From Elusimicrobiota bacterium (lineage in GTDB: Bacteria; Elusimicrobiota; Elusimicrobia; 2-02-FULL-39-32), in contig JACPBF010000001.1 of NCBI GenBank assembly GCA_016180425.1, positions 595,490-659,489 on the forward strand: a stretch of DNA of 64,000 bases. Direction: 5' to 3'. A program made the translations under genes and the position numbers. Numbering within the stretch: position 1 is the first letter of the stretch; each line of letters starts with the position of its first letter. The notes below the pieces were generated by a model. That model was given only the letters and a program-made list of their open reading frames with translations. It did no database searches and was not told where the DNA came from. Positions 21,001 to 33,000 of this stretch are shown piece after piece.

Positions 21001-24000
21001 TACGAAAGTGGCGAGAATAGTCATTTTTCCTTCTTATGCATCCCTTGCTCAATTTCCGGATCCGGGGGCAAGGCCTTCGCAAACTCAACCTCTTAAAGCA
21101 GAAACTGCTCCGCTTCGGCATCGAAAGGATTCTAAAAGCAGCGTTATTTTTAGGGGGATATCATTATTGGAAGATGCGATTGTCCAGGGTAAATATGAGC
21201 CCGCGGATACGATCCTCGCGAACCTCTTGCGAGATCTTCAAAATGTACAGAATGGGAGAGAATTGCTTCGGTCATTCAAAAGCCAATGGAACGAGTTTTG
21301 GATTCAAAACCTATCACGCGCGCAAATTCCTTTACTGCTTGGGCAAGCGAGGGGCTTAAGAGAAAAAATTGGTCAAATTCTGGTTGATGTACAGCCGAAA
21401 GAGAAAAAAATTGAAGAAAAACTAATCGGCCAATTCCAATCCATTAGCCAATTATGGGACTGGGTTGTAGATCTTTACTATGCCGGCCAAGTTAATTTTA
21501 TTGCCGCTCTGAAACTAGAGGATTACGAAACAAAACCTTTGGGTGGGCAATATGGTCTCACACTCTACTTCGCCGGACCAAATGATGCCAGCGCCTTAGA
21601 TTATGACGCGCGGAATAAAAATCCTATTCATGTCAGCAAGAAGCAGATGCATTTAGAAATTCGAGTTCTAGAACATATGCTTCATGCCAAACATCTCCCA
21701 GATGGAACCCAGTTCATTCTATATGTGGACAGCCATTTTAGACATAACGTTCATGTGGCAAAAATTGTAATTGTTCCTCCCGCCAATGTTCAACCCGATG
21801 GTTCTCCCTTGAGAGGCAGACCGCGCGACAAACGGCGGGGATTTACCATTGTAGAAGTAGTGGTATCGGGGCTGGCATTTTTTGGAGCGGCAACCATCGC
21901 CTATTCTATTTACCATGGCTGGAGCTGGGGCGAGATTATATTGGGAATTCTAGCCATTTTACCCACTGGAATTATTGTTTTCTCAAAATTTTTCAAATTG
22001 TTTATGGAATCAATTCAAGGCAAAGCATTAGAAGAATTCTATTCTCTGGTGCAAGGCAGAGGGAATATACAGAATAATAAAGATAGCGAGGAAAAAACTA
22101 AATTTCAAAATGTGGGAGCAGACAATCTTTACATTGTGGGTGCGCGTTTATATACCGTGAGGCAAACTTTTGAAGAGGCAAATAAAGAAGGTTCATTTTT
22201 TGACCAAATGCAGTTATCTTCTAGAGACCGCTCTATTATTCTTAAACTGTATTACGATGAACAAGGTTTGCCGTTAAACGATAAAACACGGGTACATGAC
22301 ATTATGATGGCATTTCAAAATATATGGCGTTCAGGGCACAAAAATTTTAAAGTTCTCTCAGCAGAAGCTGTGATTCGTTTAATTGCAGAATATGTTCCAG
22401 ATATTAAAATTAACGACGCCGAAAAATCAGAGGATGCTAAAAATACAAAAAAACTTGGGCACGCTAAAGCTACAAAACCAGGCATTGCTCCTTTTTTAAG
22501 ATCTGTAACTTCCAGACTATACAGAAAAGGAAATATCGAAATCCGAACAGAAATTGATCCTATTGAACCATTGCCCCGCCAGTTTGATGATATCCCTATC
22601 ATTGAGGAGGACGATAAAAAAACTGATTCTGAAGGTGGCCTCGCTTCCACAAAGGACGAGTGGGCTAAAGAAAAGTGGGGAGAAGATTCGTGGCAGTATT
22701 GGCTTTACACAACCGTGCTAGTCAACTGGGAGGTAGTCTATCAACTGCCGGTTCTATTGGCGGTGTATTTTAATTTAGATGTTTCAGTGGTCGTAGCGGT
22801 AACGGTTGCGTCCGCTTTTGTGTTTAGCGGCGCGCACAAAGGCAGGGGAGTCACTTATAAGGAATGGTTTAGCTCAACAAAAGGGAAGAAATTATTTTTC
22901 TGGGGGTTGATTTTTGCAGGAGTTTTGGTGACTCCTGCATTTTTATTTTCTGCGGGGCTGGGAACTGCTGCGGCTGGCATTGGATATTATTGTTTAACTC
23001 ATTCTTCCCGCAACGGCGCCATTCTTTGGGCAAAATGGTATGTGAATAAACTGATTTATGAAGGATTTAAGGATGAGACGTCTGATATTTCTTTCTTTTT
23101 TGGTACTGTTCCCATTCAAATAATGCCAGAGTTCCTAATGCAAGCGCCAATAAACCCCATAAAATCTCCATTTCAATTTTGTTTTAATGCGGTTTCTTTG
23201 AACGATGTTGTTCAATCTTCATCCATACGTAAAGTATCACACCAAACGCAACAATACTCCATATCGTTATCATTTTACTTATCCTCCTTATTATCTTCAG
23301 GACAAAAAGCAATTCCTAATACGAACGATATTAGCCCTCCTACAATGATAGAAATTCTAATCCAAGTTCTTAGAGCGCTAAATGCATCACTTACTGCCCC
23401 TGCAGATAATAGCACAACAGCTAAATTCCCGAAGGTAGAAGAGATAAATCGTCTGCGCGAAGTATTAAAAAGATTCATCTGTTATTTAAGATTACCAGAA
23501 GCTCTCCAAATTGTCAATGTGATCCATCAGCATCAGACTCTTTTGTTCCGCTTTGCCCTCTGGCTTTCCCAATCCCCCCTTGCCTCGGTTGTGGAAGGAG
23601 ATGCGCTATCCTTCATTGAAAAAATTAGGAAGGTAAATCTTCTTTATAGTATTCCGGAAATGTCAGCTTTATCGAATGTTCCTAAATCTACTCTGGGAAA
23701 TATCTTATCGAATGGAGCCATCCCGACTCCTAAAAATTTAGAAAAGCTTCAGGGGCTTGTAAGTAAGATTGAACAAAAATACGATTTGCGTTTACTGCCT
23801 GATAGACAAACCATGTTCGCAACACTAAAGGCTGTTGCAGAGAAGAACGGCAGAGACATTACCGCGCGAGAATCCGGTATCCCTTACCACACTATTTGGG
23901 GGATACTGAACGGTGATTTTCAGATGAGTCCTTCTGTGTATCGGCAATTTTATGATTTCACTATTGCCAGAGTGAACGATCGCTTTGAAATTCAGTTAGA

Positions 24001-27000
24001 GTCTGATTTGTCTCCTAAATTGAGCGCGGATGCGATTTTAGAAAAATTGGGGGTTGAATTAAATGATCCCATAGACTCTGAGAGTAAACTGAGAGATATG
24101 TCTGGAGTGTTTGAGAGTCTTCTAAAAGATGAAGAAATAAATAAACACGCAATTGTAAAGTTGTTATCTATGATTACTAGGGATGGAAAACAACTCTTTC
24201 AAGGTTATCCAATAGAATCAATTTTGTCTTTGTCCGCAGCCAAGTTTATGAGCAAGTTCGAGATTTTGCTTTACCTTTACTCATATAAAGATAACGGGGA
24301 TTTTGTTTTCAATGGAGCGAATATTGGCGCAATCTTGCGCACCACTCGAACTTTAGAGGATATAAAGAATTTTATATCTCTTCTAAACAGAAAAGAAATT
24401 TGGAACGGGAGCCACATTGCTCAAATTTTAAACAGCGGTAAAAGTTTGGCTGATGCAGAAATATTTATTAATTATCTGCAAATTTTAGGTATAAAAGACG
24501 GCTCTCATATTGGCAGGATCATCCATTCCAAAAAAAAGTTGGGAGAAGTAATCGAATTTATAAACCATCTTCGCGGCATAGGCATCCAATCTTCCCAACA
24601 CATCAGTTATATCATTGGGAGCAGTAAAAGTTTAGAGGATGTTAGCGCATTCATCTCCTACCTTATTGGAATTGGGGTTGCAGGCGAGGCGACGATCTGC
24701 ACAATTGTACGCAGTTCTCTTCGTTTGGACCAAGCGCAAATGTTAAGAACAAACATTGATAAGATCGGGCTGGATGGAATTCGAAAACAATATGAAAGAG
24801 AAAATCAAGGGCAATTAAATTTTTACAAAGATGTTTTTGGAGATGGTTTAGCTAAGCTGCCTTTGGCAGTCCTTTATTTTTTGTTGCCGGCAGAACTTAA
24901 AACGGATCCGCGATTTAGGTGGAACAAGCTTTCATTTCCTTATTCGGATGCTCAGGTTCTGGCCACAATTTCCCTGAACGAAGATAGGACAAAAATTTTG
25001 GTTGGTTCAAAGGAATATGATCTGCTGCGCTACCATGGATATAGTGGAATCGAAGATTTTTTTAAACAGTTAAGGGCAGACCTTCTCTTTTCATCCAAAA
25101 GAAGCGTTCCTTGGCACTACATCATTCCAATCCCTTCTGATGTCCGCATCGAAATGGGCTGGTATTATCACCCTCTTATTTTATCAATGGATGCCCATGT
25201 TCGCGGAGAAGATTCTGGTTATACCGGTCATGACATTTTAGGCGATGAAGACGATTTAGAAACTAAAATAATTCTTAATCAAGTCAAGGAAATTCTTGGG
25301 ATAGAGGGCTACAAAAAATTTTTATCATTAACAGAGAATACAAATCGGTCCGAAAGCGAAGAATCTGAATATAAAAAACTACTCAAACAGGTTCAAAAAG
25401 GGATGGGATTAAAGAGCGAATCGGAAAGCATAGCCCATAAACAAGATTGGGATGGGGATATTGAAGAAACAGAAAATGGAAATACTTCCGCTTCCATCCT
25501 TGGGGCGAAGTGGGCGCATTTAGCGGGTGAGTTAGAGTGGGCATTTTCAGTTCCATTCTTAATCATGGGCGCTAAGGCCATTCTGCGATGGGAAGCGGAT
25601 CGGATGATTGGTGAAGAAAAAGCAGATGCAAGTTTGTTGGATGATTTGGATGAACTAGAGCCCATGGGTGCGGTTTCTTGGTTCATGGGAGCATTGGGAT
25701 CTATTTATCTTATTTCGTGGATGGTCTATTCCATGGTTTCTGGCGTGTGGTGGGATGGTGGAATAGCAGTTGGCGTCTGGCTTTTGACAAGCGGGATTGT
25801 GTTTTCGCGAGAACATCCAAAATATAAAAAAAATGGAAAAAAACTTAACTATTTTGACAGAGCCCTCCTTGCAATAATCGGTGCAATATTTGCCGCAGTA
25901 ACTGTTTCTCCCGCCCTTCTATTCTCTATAGCGATCTCTATTGTGGGAATCCCTTTGCTTATAGCGGTCGTTGCTGGAGCCTTGTTTATTGAGCCTTTCC
26001 GAAAACTAGCGCTTACCTATTTTGAGTTGGGAATCAAAGGAAGCATAAAATTACACAATTTTTATAATAACCGCATCTCGCCCAAACTAGGTCTTATCCC
26101 TGCTTCGGTTTTGCCTACTAGGGAAGAAGACAATACCGATCAAAAATTCGATCAATATCTAACCCAGAATAATCTATCCCAATATAAAGCTCTCAAACAA
26201 TCCTTTTCACCTGAAGTTAAAAAAGCATTGTTAGAAAATCCTGCTTTAAAGCCGGTATTCTTGGTGCATGAACCGCCAGCTGAAATTATGAAGCCTGAAG
26301 AGTATATGGGGGCAATTGAAATTTTGCGCGAGAATGCTGCGGCGGGGATTGACGGCAAGGAAATTCTGCACCGGACAAGCGGCTACTTCGCAGGCAGCGC
26401 GGAAGTAGCGAACCAAATGGCAGAAAACGGATACACAATAGTTGTAGGAGTCACAGACAAAGGGTATCCCGGGGAAAAAGATATTGCTAATGGGCGGCAA
26501 TGTTATTTTCCTTCAGAAGACGGAATATGGTTGGCATTAAAAGGAAGCGACAATTTTATACATGAATCCACTGGAGATGATGACCTTAAGCAGGCAGTGG
26601 ATGATATGGTTACTGATCTGCTCAATAACCGGACTCCGGAATTTATCGCTGCAAATTATAAAGCTGGTTATGTGATTATGAAAGATGCTGGAGCAAAACG
26701 CATGCAGCGAAAAATCGAGCAAGCCTCCCATCATTTAGATTTAGCCACAAATAATCTTGCTATAAGGGAAAGAGTTCAAACCGCTTTTAATATTCTTTCT
26801 AATCATCCACGCATCTGGGACCTTTCTATGACGCAATTTGAAGGAATTGCTCATCGTTTAGTTAAAACCTTGACCGGAAACCCTCATGCTTATAAAGAAT
26901 ACAAGCAGGGATTAGACCGCTCCTCACAAATCTTGTATGAAAAAATCCGCAGGGATATTTTTAACCCTGTCTTAAGTCCAACCCATCCTGGATTAACTCA

Positions 27001-30000
27001 AGAAAGAATCAAAGCATTGCGCACAGCAATGATTTACGCTGGAATTATGAATCTCTTTGATCGTAATACCATGGAAAATTTAAAAGAGTTTGCTAATTCC
27101 CTTGGCGTGATTATGGATTCGGATCAAAATTATACCCCTGACCAAATTGAATCTTTACTTAAACTCGTTGTTCAACAAACAAACAAAGGTAGTTTAGCGA
27201 TTGATGAATTTAATGCCTTTATTGAAAAGATTAAAAAAGCTCCTGGCAGCACGATTCTCTATTTTCTGGACAATCATGGGGAAGCAACGTTTGATCAGCT
27301 AGTAATTGAACAGTTGCTGCTTGCAGGATACCGGGTCGCAGTTATTGCAAGGGCTGAAGTGGTCCAAGATGATATTACAGTGGACGAGGCAAGGGAACTT
27401 CTGCAAACAAATCCAGCATTGAGTTCCTTTTTGAAAGAGGATAAGTTAACAATTCTCACAGATGGCAGTTATCTATTGGGCGCGGACTTAAGCCAATCTA
27501 TCCATAATCCGGAGTTCTTGTCTATGTGGAAAAATTCCACTGCTTATATCGCAAAAGGGATTGGTAATTTTCAAACACTCTTTTCTCAAGATTTATCTAT
27601 CCCTGGATTTCACATTTTAATGACTAAAAATGTAGTTGCAGTCATTGACAAACTAAATGAAATTAAACAAACCTCGATTCCTCATAATACAAATCGTCTT
27701 GCATTCATTTCGCAAGAGAGAGGGCGCTCTTTCATTGCTCAAGAGTCAGATCAAAAAATCGCTTCTTTAACTAGCGGTATGGAAGAAAGCCTTGCTGCCT
27801 TGTTTCAAATTGTAAAAGTGGATTTGGCAAACTCTAAAATTAAAGATCCAGCAGTTTTTTCAAGCACAGCAGAAGCTGCTGCTAAAGCTCGTATAGAAAT
27901 GTTTTATCGTCTAAATAAAGAGACTCGGGAATTTCTCTTATCAGCTTTAGAAACTCCCGCTAATGTTCTTTTTTTTGGAGTGAAGTCGCAGCTCATTGCT
28001 AAAGTTATTAAAAGCATTGATTTGCTGCATCGAGATATAGAGCGCTTCTCTGCAATGATTAAAGACTCGGTTCTGAATATTGCCGCAGATTTTGAAACAT
28101 TAACTGATCTGGCGTGGAATAGAGATAAAAACGTGGCGCACGATTTCGATTCCCCCGCCTCTATCACAGATGCGCTGCGTTTAGATCAAAATCTCCTTGA
28201 CAATAACCCTGTGTTATCCTTGCCGTTTGTGGGCCATGCAATGGCAATAAAAAATGTAGTCAATCCTGATAACCGTTTACAGGTTGGTCTCTATGGCGGC
28301 GCAGGAGCGGATCTCTCGTCCTTTTTATTGGCAACGAATATAACTCAAGCCTATTTTGTTGAAAACCATAAAGTAAATGCTCGTAAATTGCAGCATCTAA
28401 TAGATAATCATTGGGAACTCCTCTCATTTCTTTTATCTGTAGATAAGTATGCGCGTCAAAAAAAGTTTTTTGGTTTTGGAACACAAGAAGATATTTATGA
28501 AAGTTCAATGGTTGTGGATGGAATAGAAATTGATCTTAATGCGCGGATCGCGCAGGAATTGATTGCAATGAAAATTGATAAAAAAACTATTTTTATAAGC
28601 GAAGAAAATGGGAATACAAAAATCAGTTTTGAATGGAGATATCCGGGAACCCAAGAGACAAAAATTTACAATATCACCTATATTCAGGAAGATATAACAA
28701 CCATTGGACAAGCAAAATTTGAGAACCAAAATCCTTTCTTAGACCGCTTACTTAAAGAGGGAATTGACCTTTATTACCAGCGCGCGCCCTCAGTGATTCC
28801 AAAATTTTACGAAAGATTTATGGGGAGGATAGGATCGTCTTTAAAAACAGGCGGATTTGCTGTTACGGATGATTCTGTGAGGTTGGCTCTAAATGATCCC
28901 ACCCAATACTTAGAGTCAGAAAGCTCTATGTTTGGCCCTCCGATTTATTCCTACATGATGCGCTGGTGGGAGGCTCTAATCCCATTTAGCCCAAACACAT
29001 GGCCCTACGGCTGGTATCTTTCTATCCGACAAAAGATAAGAGTAGCTAAAAGCTCTGATGACACATTAGGAGCAGTGATGGTTTGGGTTTGGAAGCTGAT
29101 CTTATTTTTAAGCCAACAGACGCATTCAAGACTCAATTTTGTCCCGCTTCTTAAAAAGGAAAAATATAGTCTTGCAATGTATCGTAAAACCACAGCCTGG
29201 TGGTTGGAAAATTTGATCTCTATTGCTGCTAGCGGATTCTCAACTGGGCTGCCGGTTTATCTTTTAACTGGAGAGCTCCACATGGCAGTGGCTGCTGCCT
29301 TTAATTTTGTCTGGCCCATTTTTACACTCCTACACTTCCCTAATTTCATCGGCTCTTATGGTTCAAGAGATCCGCCGCTGCTCCATTTTGTAGCTGCAGG
29401 GTTTTTAAGTTTTGCAGGCATGGTCTTTGGATTTTCACCTCTTGATATACAAGGGATAGTTGCCCACCTACTGATCAATTTTTCTCTTCCACTCATTAGA
29501 GATTTTTTATTAAAACTCCGATTCAAGAAAATTTTGGAAGAGCATTATGAGATTGGAAAAGTTAGAAAAATAGAAGTCATTGGAAAAGGCGCATATACAA
29601 CCGCATACCAGGTTATTACAAATCACTCAAAGTTTATTCTCCGAGAAAATCAAGATAAGCAGCCAGCAATCCTCTTTGAAACTCAATTAAGAAATATTGC
29701 TGAACCAAATAGCCAAATTCCAAATTTTATTTTAACTAGAACAAAGAATAACTCTGTTCAGTTTAGAAAACAAACCTTAACTCTTACCTCTTTTCTTGAT
29801 GGGACGCCTGTCTCCTGGAACGAAATTAATAATACTAGATTAAAAAACGCAGCATTACGATTAGCTGAATTCCACAAAATGTTCAAAGGTACTATTGATT
29901 CATTCTCAATTGATCCGCACCGGTTTGATTCTATTCCTGTCATTGATCTTGCAAATCTTGATCAAACAGAACAGAGCGCAAAGAAAAAATTTGAGAGGCT

Positions 30001-33000
30001 TTATGGTTCTCTGCCGACGATTCTGCCAGTTGCAAGCTACTTCCGCAATCATTATAAATTCTATATTGCTCAGATCAGGAAACTAAAAGAGAACACTGCT
30101 GGAAAAATTGAACATCTGCCTCAAACAGTTTTTCACGGAGATTTCGCTGCATGCAATTTACTTTTCAAGGGAGATGCTGTAAATGCGGTAATAGATTTTG
30201 GCAACTCTAATATAGGCCCTCGAATTCTTGATTTTGCTAATCCCATTGTGCAGCAAGATGGACTGTTGGATTGGCAGCGCTTAAAAGAATTTATCTCTGT
30301 CTATCAGTCAGTTGCAGATGAACCATTGACCAAAGAAGAATTGGAACTACTTCCTGAAATGTTCCGGCGCCAAATCTTGCAGCAGATATTGTCGCTATCT
30401 TCTGGAATTTGGAATGGAAAAATTCGTAACTGGATCAATATCAATCGAGTCCTGAAAAGAAACACTGAATCGCTCATAGAATTAGAGAGTTATGCTTGGG
30501 AGGAACTGTTAGCTCTGGCATCTGATATGATTCCTGACTATCAAATAATTAATAAAGCAGTGATCTCTAATGTGGAGAGAATGCCAATAGATATTAGGGA
30601 ATCAAATCTTCCGGGAAGAAAAATTTTTATGGAAAGCAATATTTCATTATCACCTATTTCTACAAAAGCAATTTTGGAACCAGACCATGCTCAGAATCTA
30701 TCTCAAGATAACAAACCTTTTGGTTCCATCCTTGGAGCGAAGTGGGCGCACTTGGCAGGGATGCTCGAATGGGCGCTTGCCGTGCCAGTGCTGGCGTCAG
30801 CTGGCAAAATAATCATTAAAGGAATAGCATGGGTTTTGGTGAAATCGGGATTAGCGGACGAGGAATTGCTAAAAGATGTGAGGGATGAATCCAAACTAAA
30901 ACCAATGGATGGGTTTTCTAATCTACTAATCATAGTGGGTTCGGTTTCAATGATTTTCTGGTTCGCATCAGCGATGATCTCAGGCATTTGGTGGCACGCG
31001 TATGTTTCAATTGGTATCTGGATGTTCTTTAGCGGAATTGTTTTTTCCAGAGAACATCCAGAAATCCAAGAAGATGGCAAGGTATTAACGTATTTTGATC
31101 GCCTTATTTTATTTGTAGTTGGCGCAGTCTTAGCAGGAGTTACCGTGACTCCTGCTATTTTTGTTTTGATGGGTAGTCCAGTTACAAATTTAGAAGATGT
31201 AACGCGATTATTGCAGGCGGTTGGGCTTGGGTTAGTTCTAAATATTCTGATTCATACGGCTTACAACGACATGATTCTTGCGGCGAGATGGTATGTGAAC
31301 AGAGTGGAATCTGGGATTGTGGGTAGATCGCCTAGAGAGCTGGCTACAGTTATGGCTGCGGCGGCCCTTGGTGTTTCTTCCTCACACGGTATTGTTCCCA
31401 CTCAAATAAACCAAGGATTACCAAGGCTAAAATCGAAAGAGTTATTCCAGCTGTCATTCTATTCCTCTCTTAAGACAGCCTTTTCTTCCCATGGTAATGA
31501 TCGAATAAGAAAAAGACTAGGGAAAGCAGTAGAACGATCGCTCCCGTTATTACAGCTATCATTTCAATCATCACCTCCTTCTATTGGATACGCGAAAATA
31601 CCTGCAATAACAAAACCTATAGTCACAACGCCCAAACTGGCTCTTAACGGAAATGAACCTTTCAGAAACTCGCTCGTGAATACGCCTGCCAAAAATATTT
31701 TAGAGAAATCCATAAGAGTTTTCGCCAATATTTTACGTCTTCCATTCATGATTGATACCTCAAATCAATCGTATCAGAAGTTGGTAAAGTTGTCAATTTT
31801 ATATCGCCTTGCCCTTGGGATTTCAAAACTCCCACTCGCTTCAGCGCTTCGAGTTGATAAAAATGAACGTCCGCGGGCTAAAATGTTGTCTGAACCAGAT
31901 GCCCGCAATTTAGTTGCGAAGATCAGCAACCTAATCAAAGCCGATGTGCATCTTGTTTTTGCTCCTGTAAAAATCGGAGAAAGTATCTTTGAAGTTGAAT
32001 CCTATCGGTCTGAAGATTATTCTGCGCGGGTTTTGCGTATTGGGCCGCTTATTTTTGCCGAAGCTCCCGGAAATATTTTTGGGAACGACTTTATGGATCA
32101 GCAAAGATTACAGGATGGAATTCAAGAACTAAAAAAGAGATTAGGAAAACTTTATATAGAAAACGCTGGGAATATTTTGTTCGCAAGGCCTTCAGTTCAT
32201 TTAAGATCCGTCCAAGGACGACAACTGCTGCAGTTAAGCCCGCACACTATTTTAGCCATTGCTTCCATGTTGGCGCATGCTGAACATTTCCCTGGGGCAA
32301 CAGTTCTCGATTTTGGTTCAGGAGATGGGCTGCTTGCTCAACTAGCTCTAAAGTTGGGAGCATCCAAGGTTCTGCTCGTTGATCAGGATGACAGACAGTT
32401 AGACAAGGCAAGAGGATTTTTGGAAGAGGATGGCTGGGTAAACTCAGAAAATTCTGTAGATGGCGATTATCTCATTTTACGGGGTAAATTAGATAACCCT
32501 GATTTTCTAAAAGTTTTAAAAGAAATTCCGTCCGTGCAAAATGCCTCCATTGGCATTGCTAATATCGGTCCTTGGCCAGATTATAGAAACGCTAATCAAT
32601 CCGTAGCAGATTTCATTAAAGAACTTCCAAAACTGAATTTATTTATAAACGGAGGATATCAAGACAACCATACTGATTCGGATGCTTTAGAAAAAATTCA
32701 AAACGGACTGGAGGGTATTGATTTTGAAGTAAAATCTTATAAATATTTTTATGGTTCTGATCCAAACACAGACAAACCGCAAGAAGTCGAAACTCTGGAA
32801 CAAGCCCTCTCTTTTCTGCAAGGAATAATAGATTCAATTCAAACCATTATTGCCATCCGCAGTCCAACTGTCAAACCATCTCTTCAAAATGATTCCATAA
32901 CCTCACATGGTTCAAACGATCCTGAAAATAAGACACTTGCATCGGGAAATGATTTACCTAACGAAAACGATCTATCTCAATATAAAGCTCTAGAGACATC

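Noticed and set aside
25393..25686. Antisense frames with a repeated CAHFAPRME peptide (also at 30703-31080 and 34123-34362)
   Set aside because: The repetition is the reverse reading of the conserved sense motif GAKWAHLAG in TM modules B, C and D. There is no ribosome-binding site, and the conservation extends better in the sense frame.
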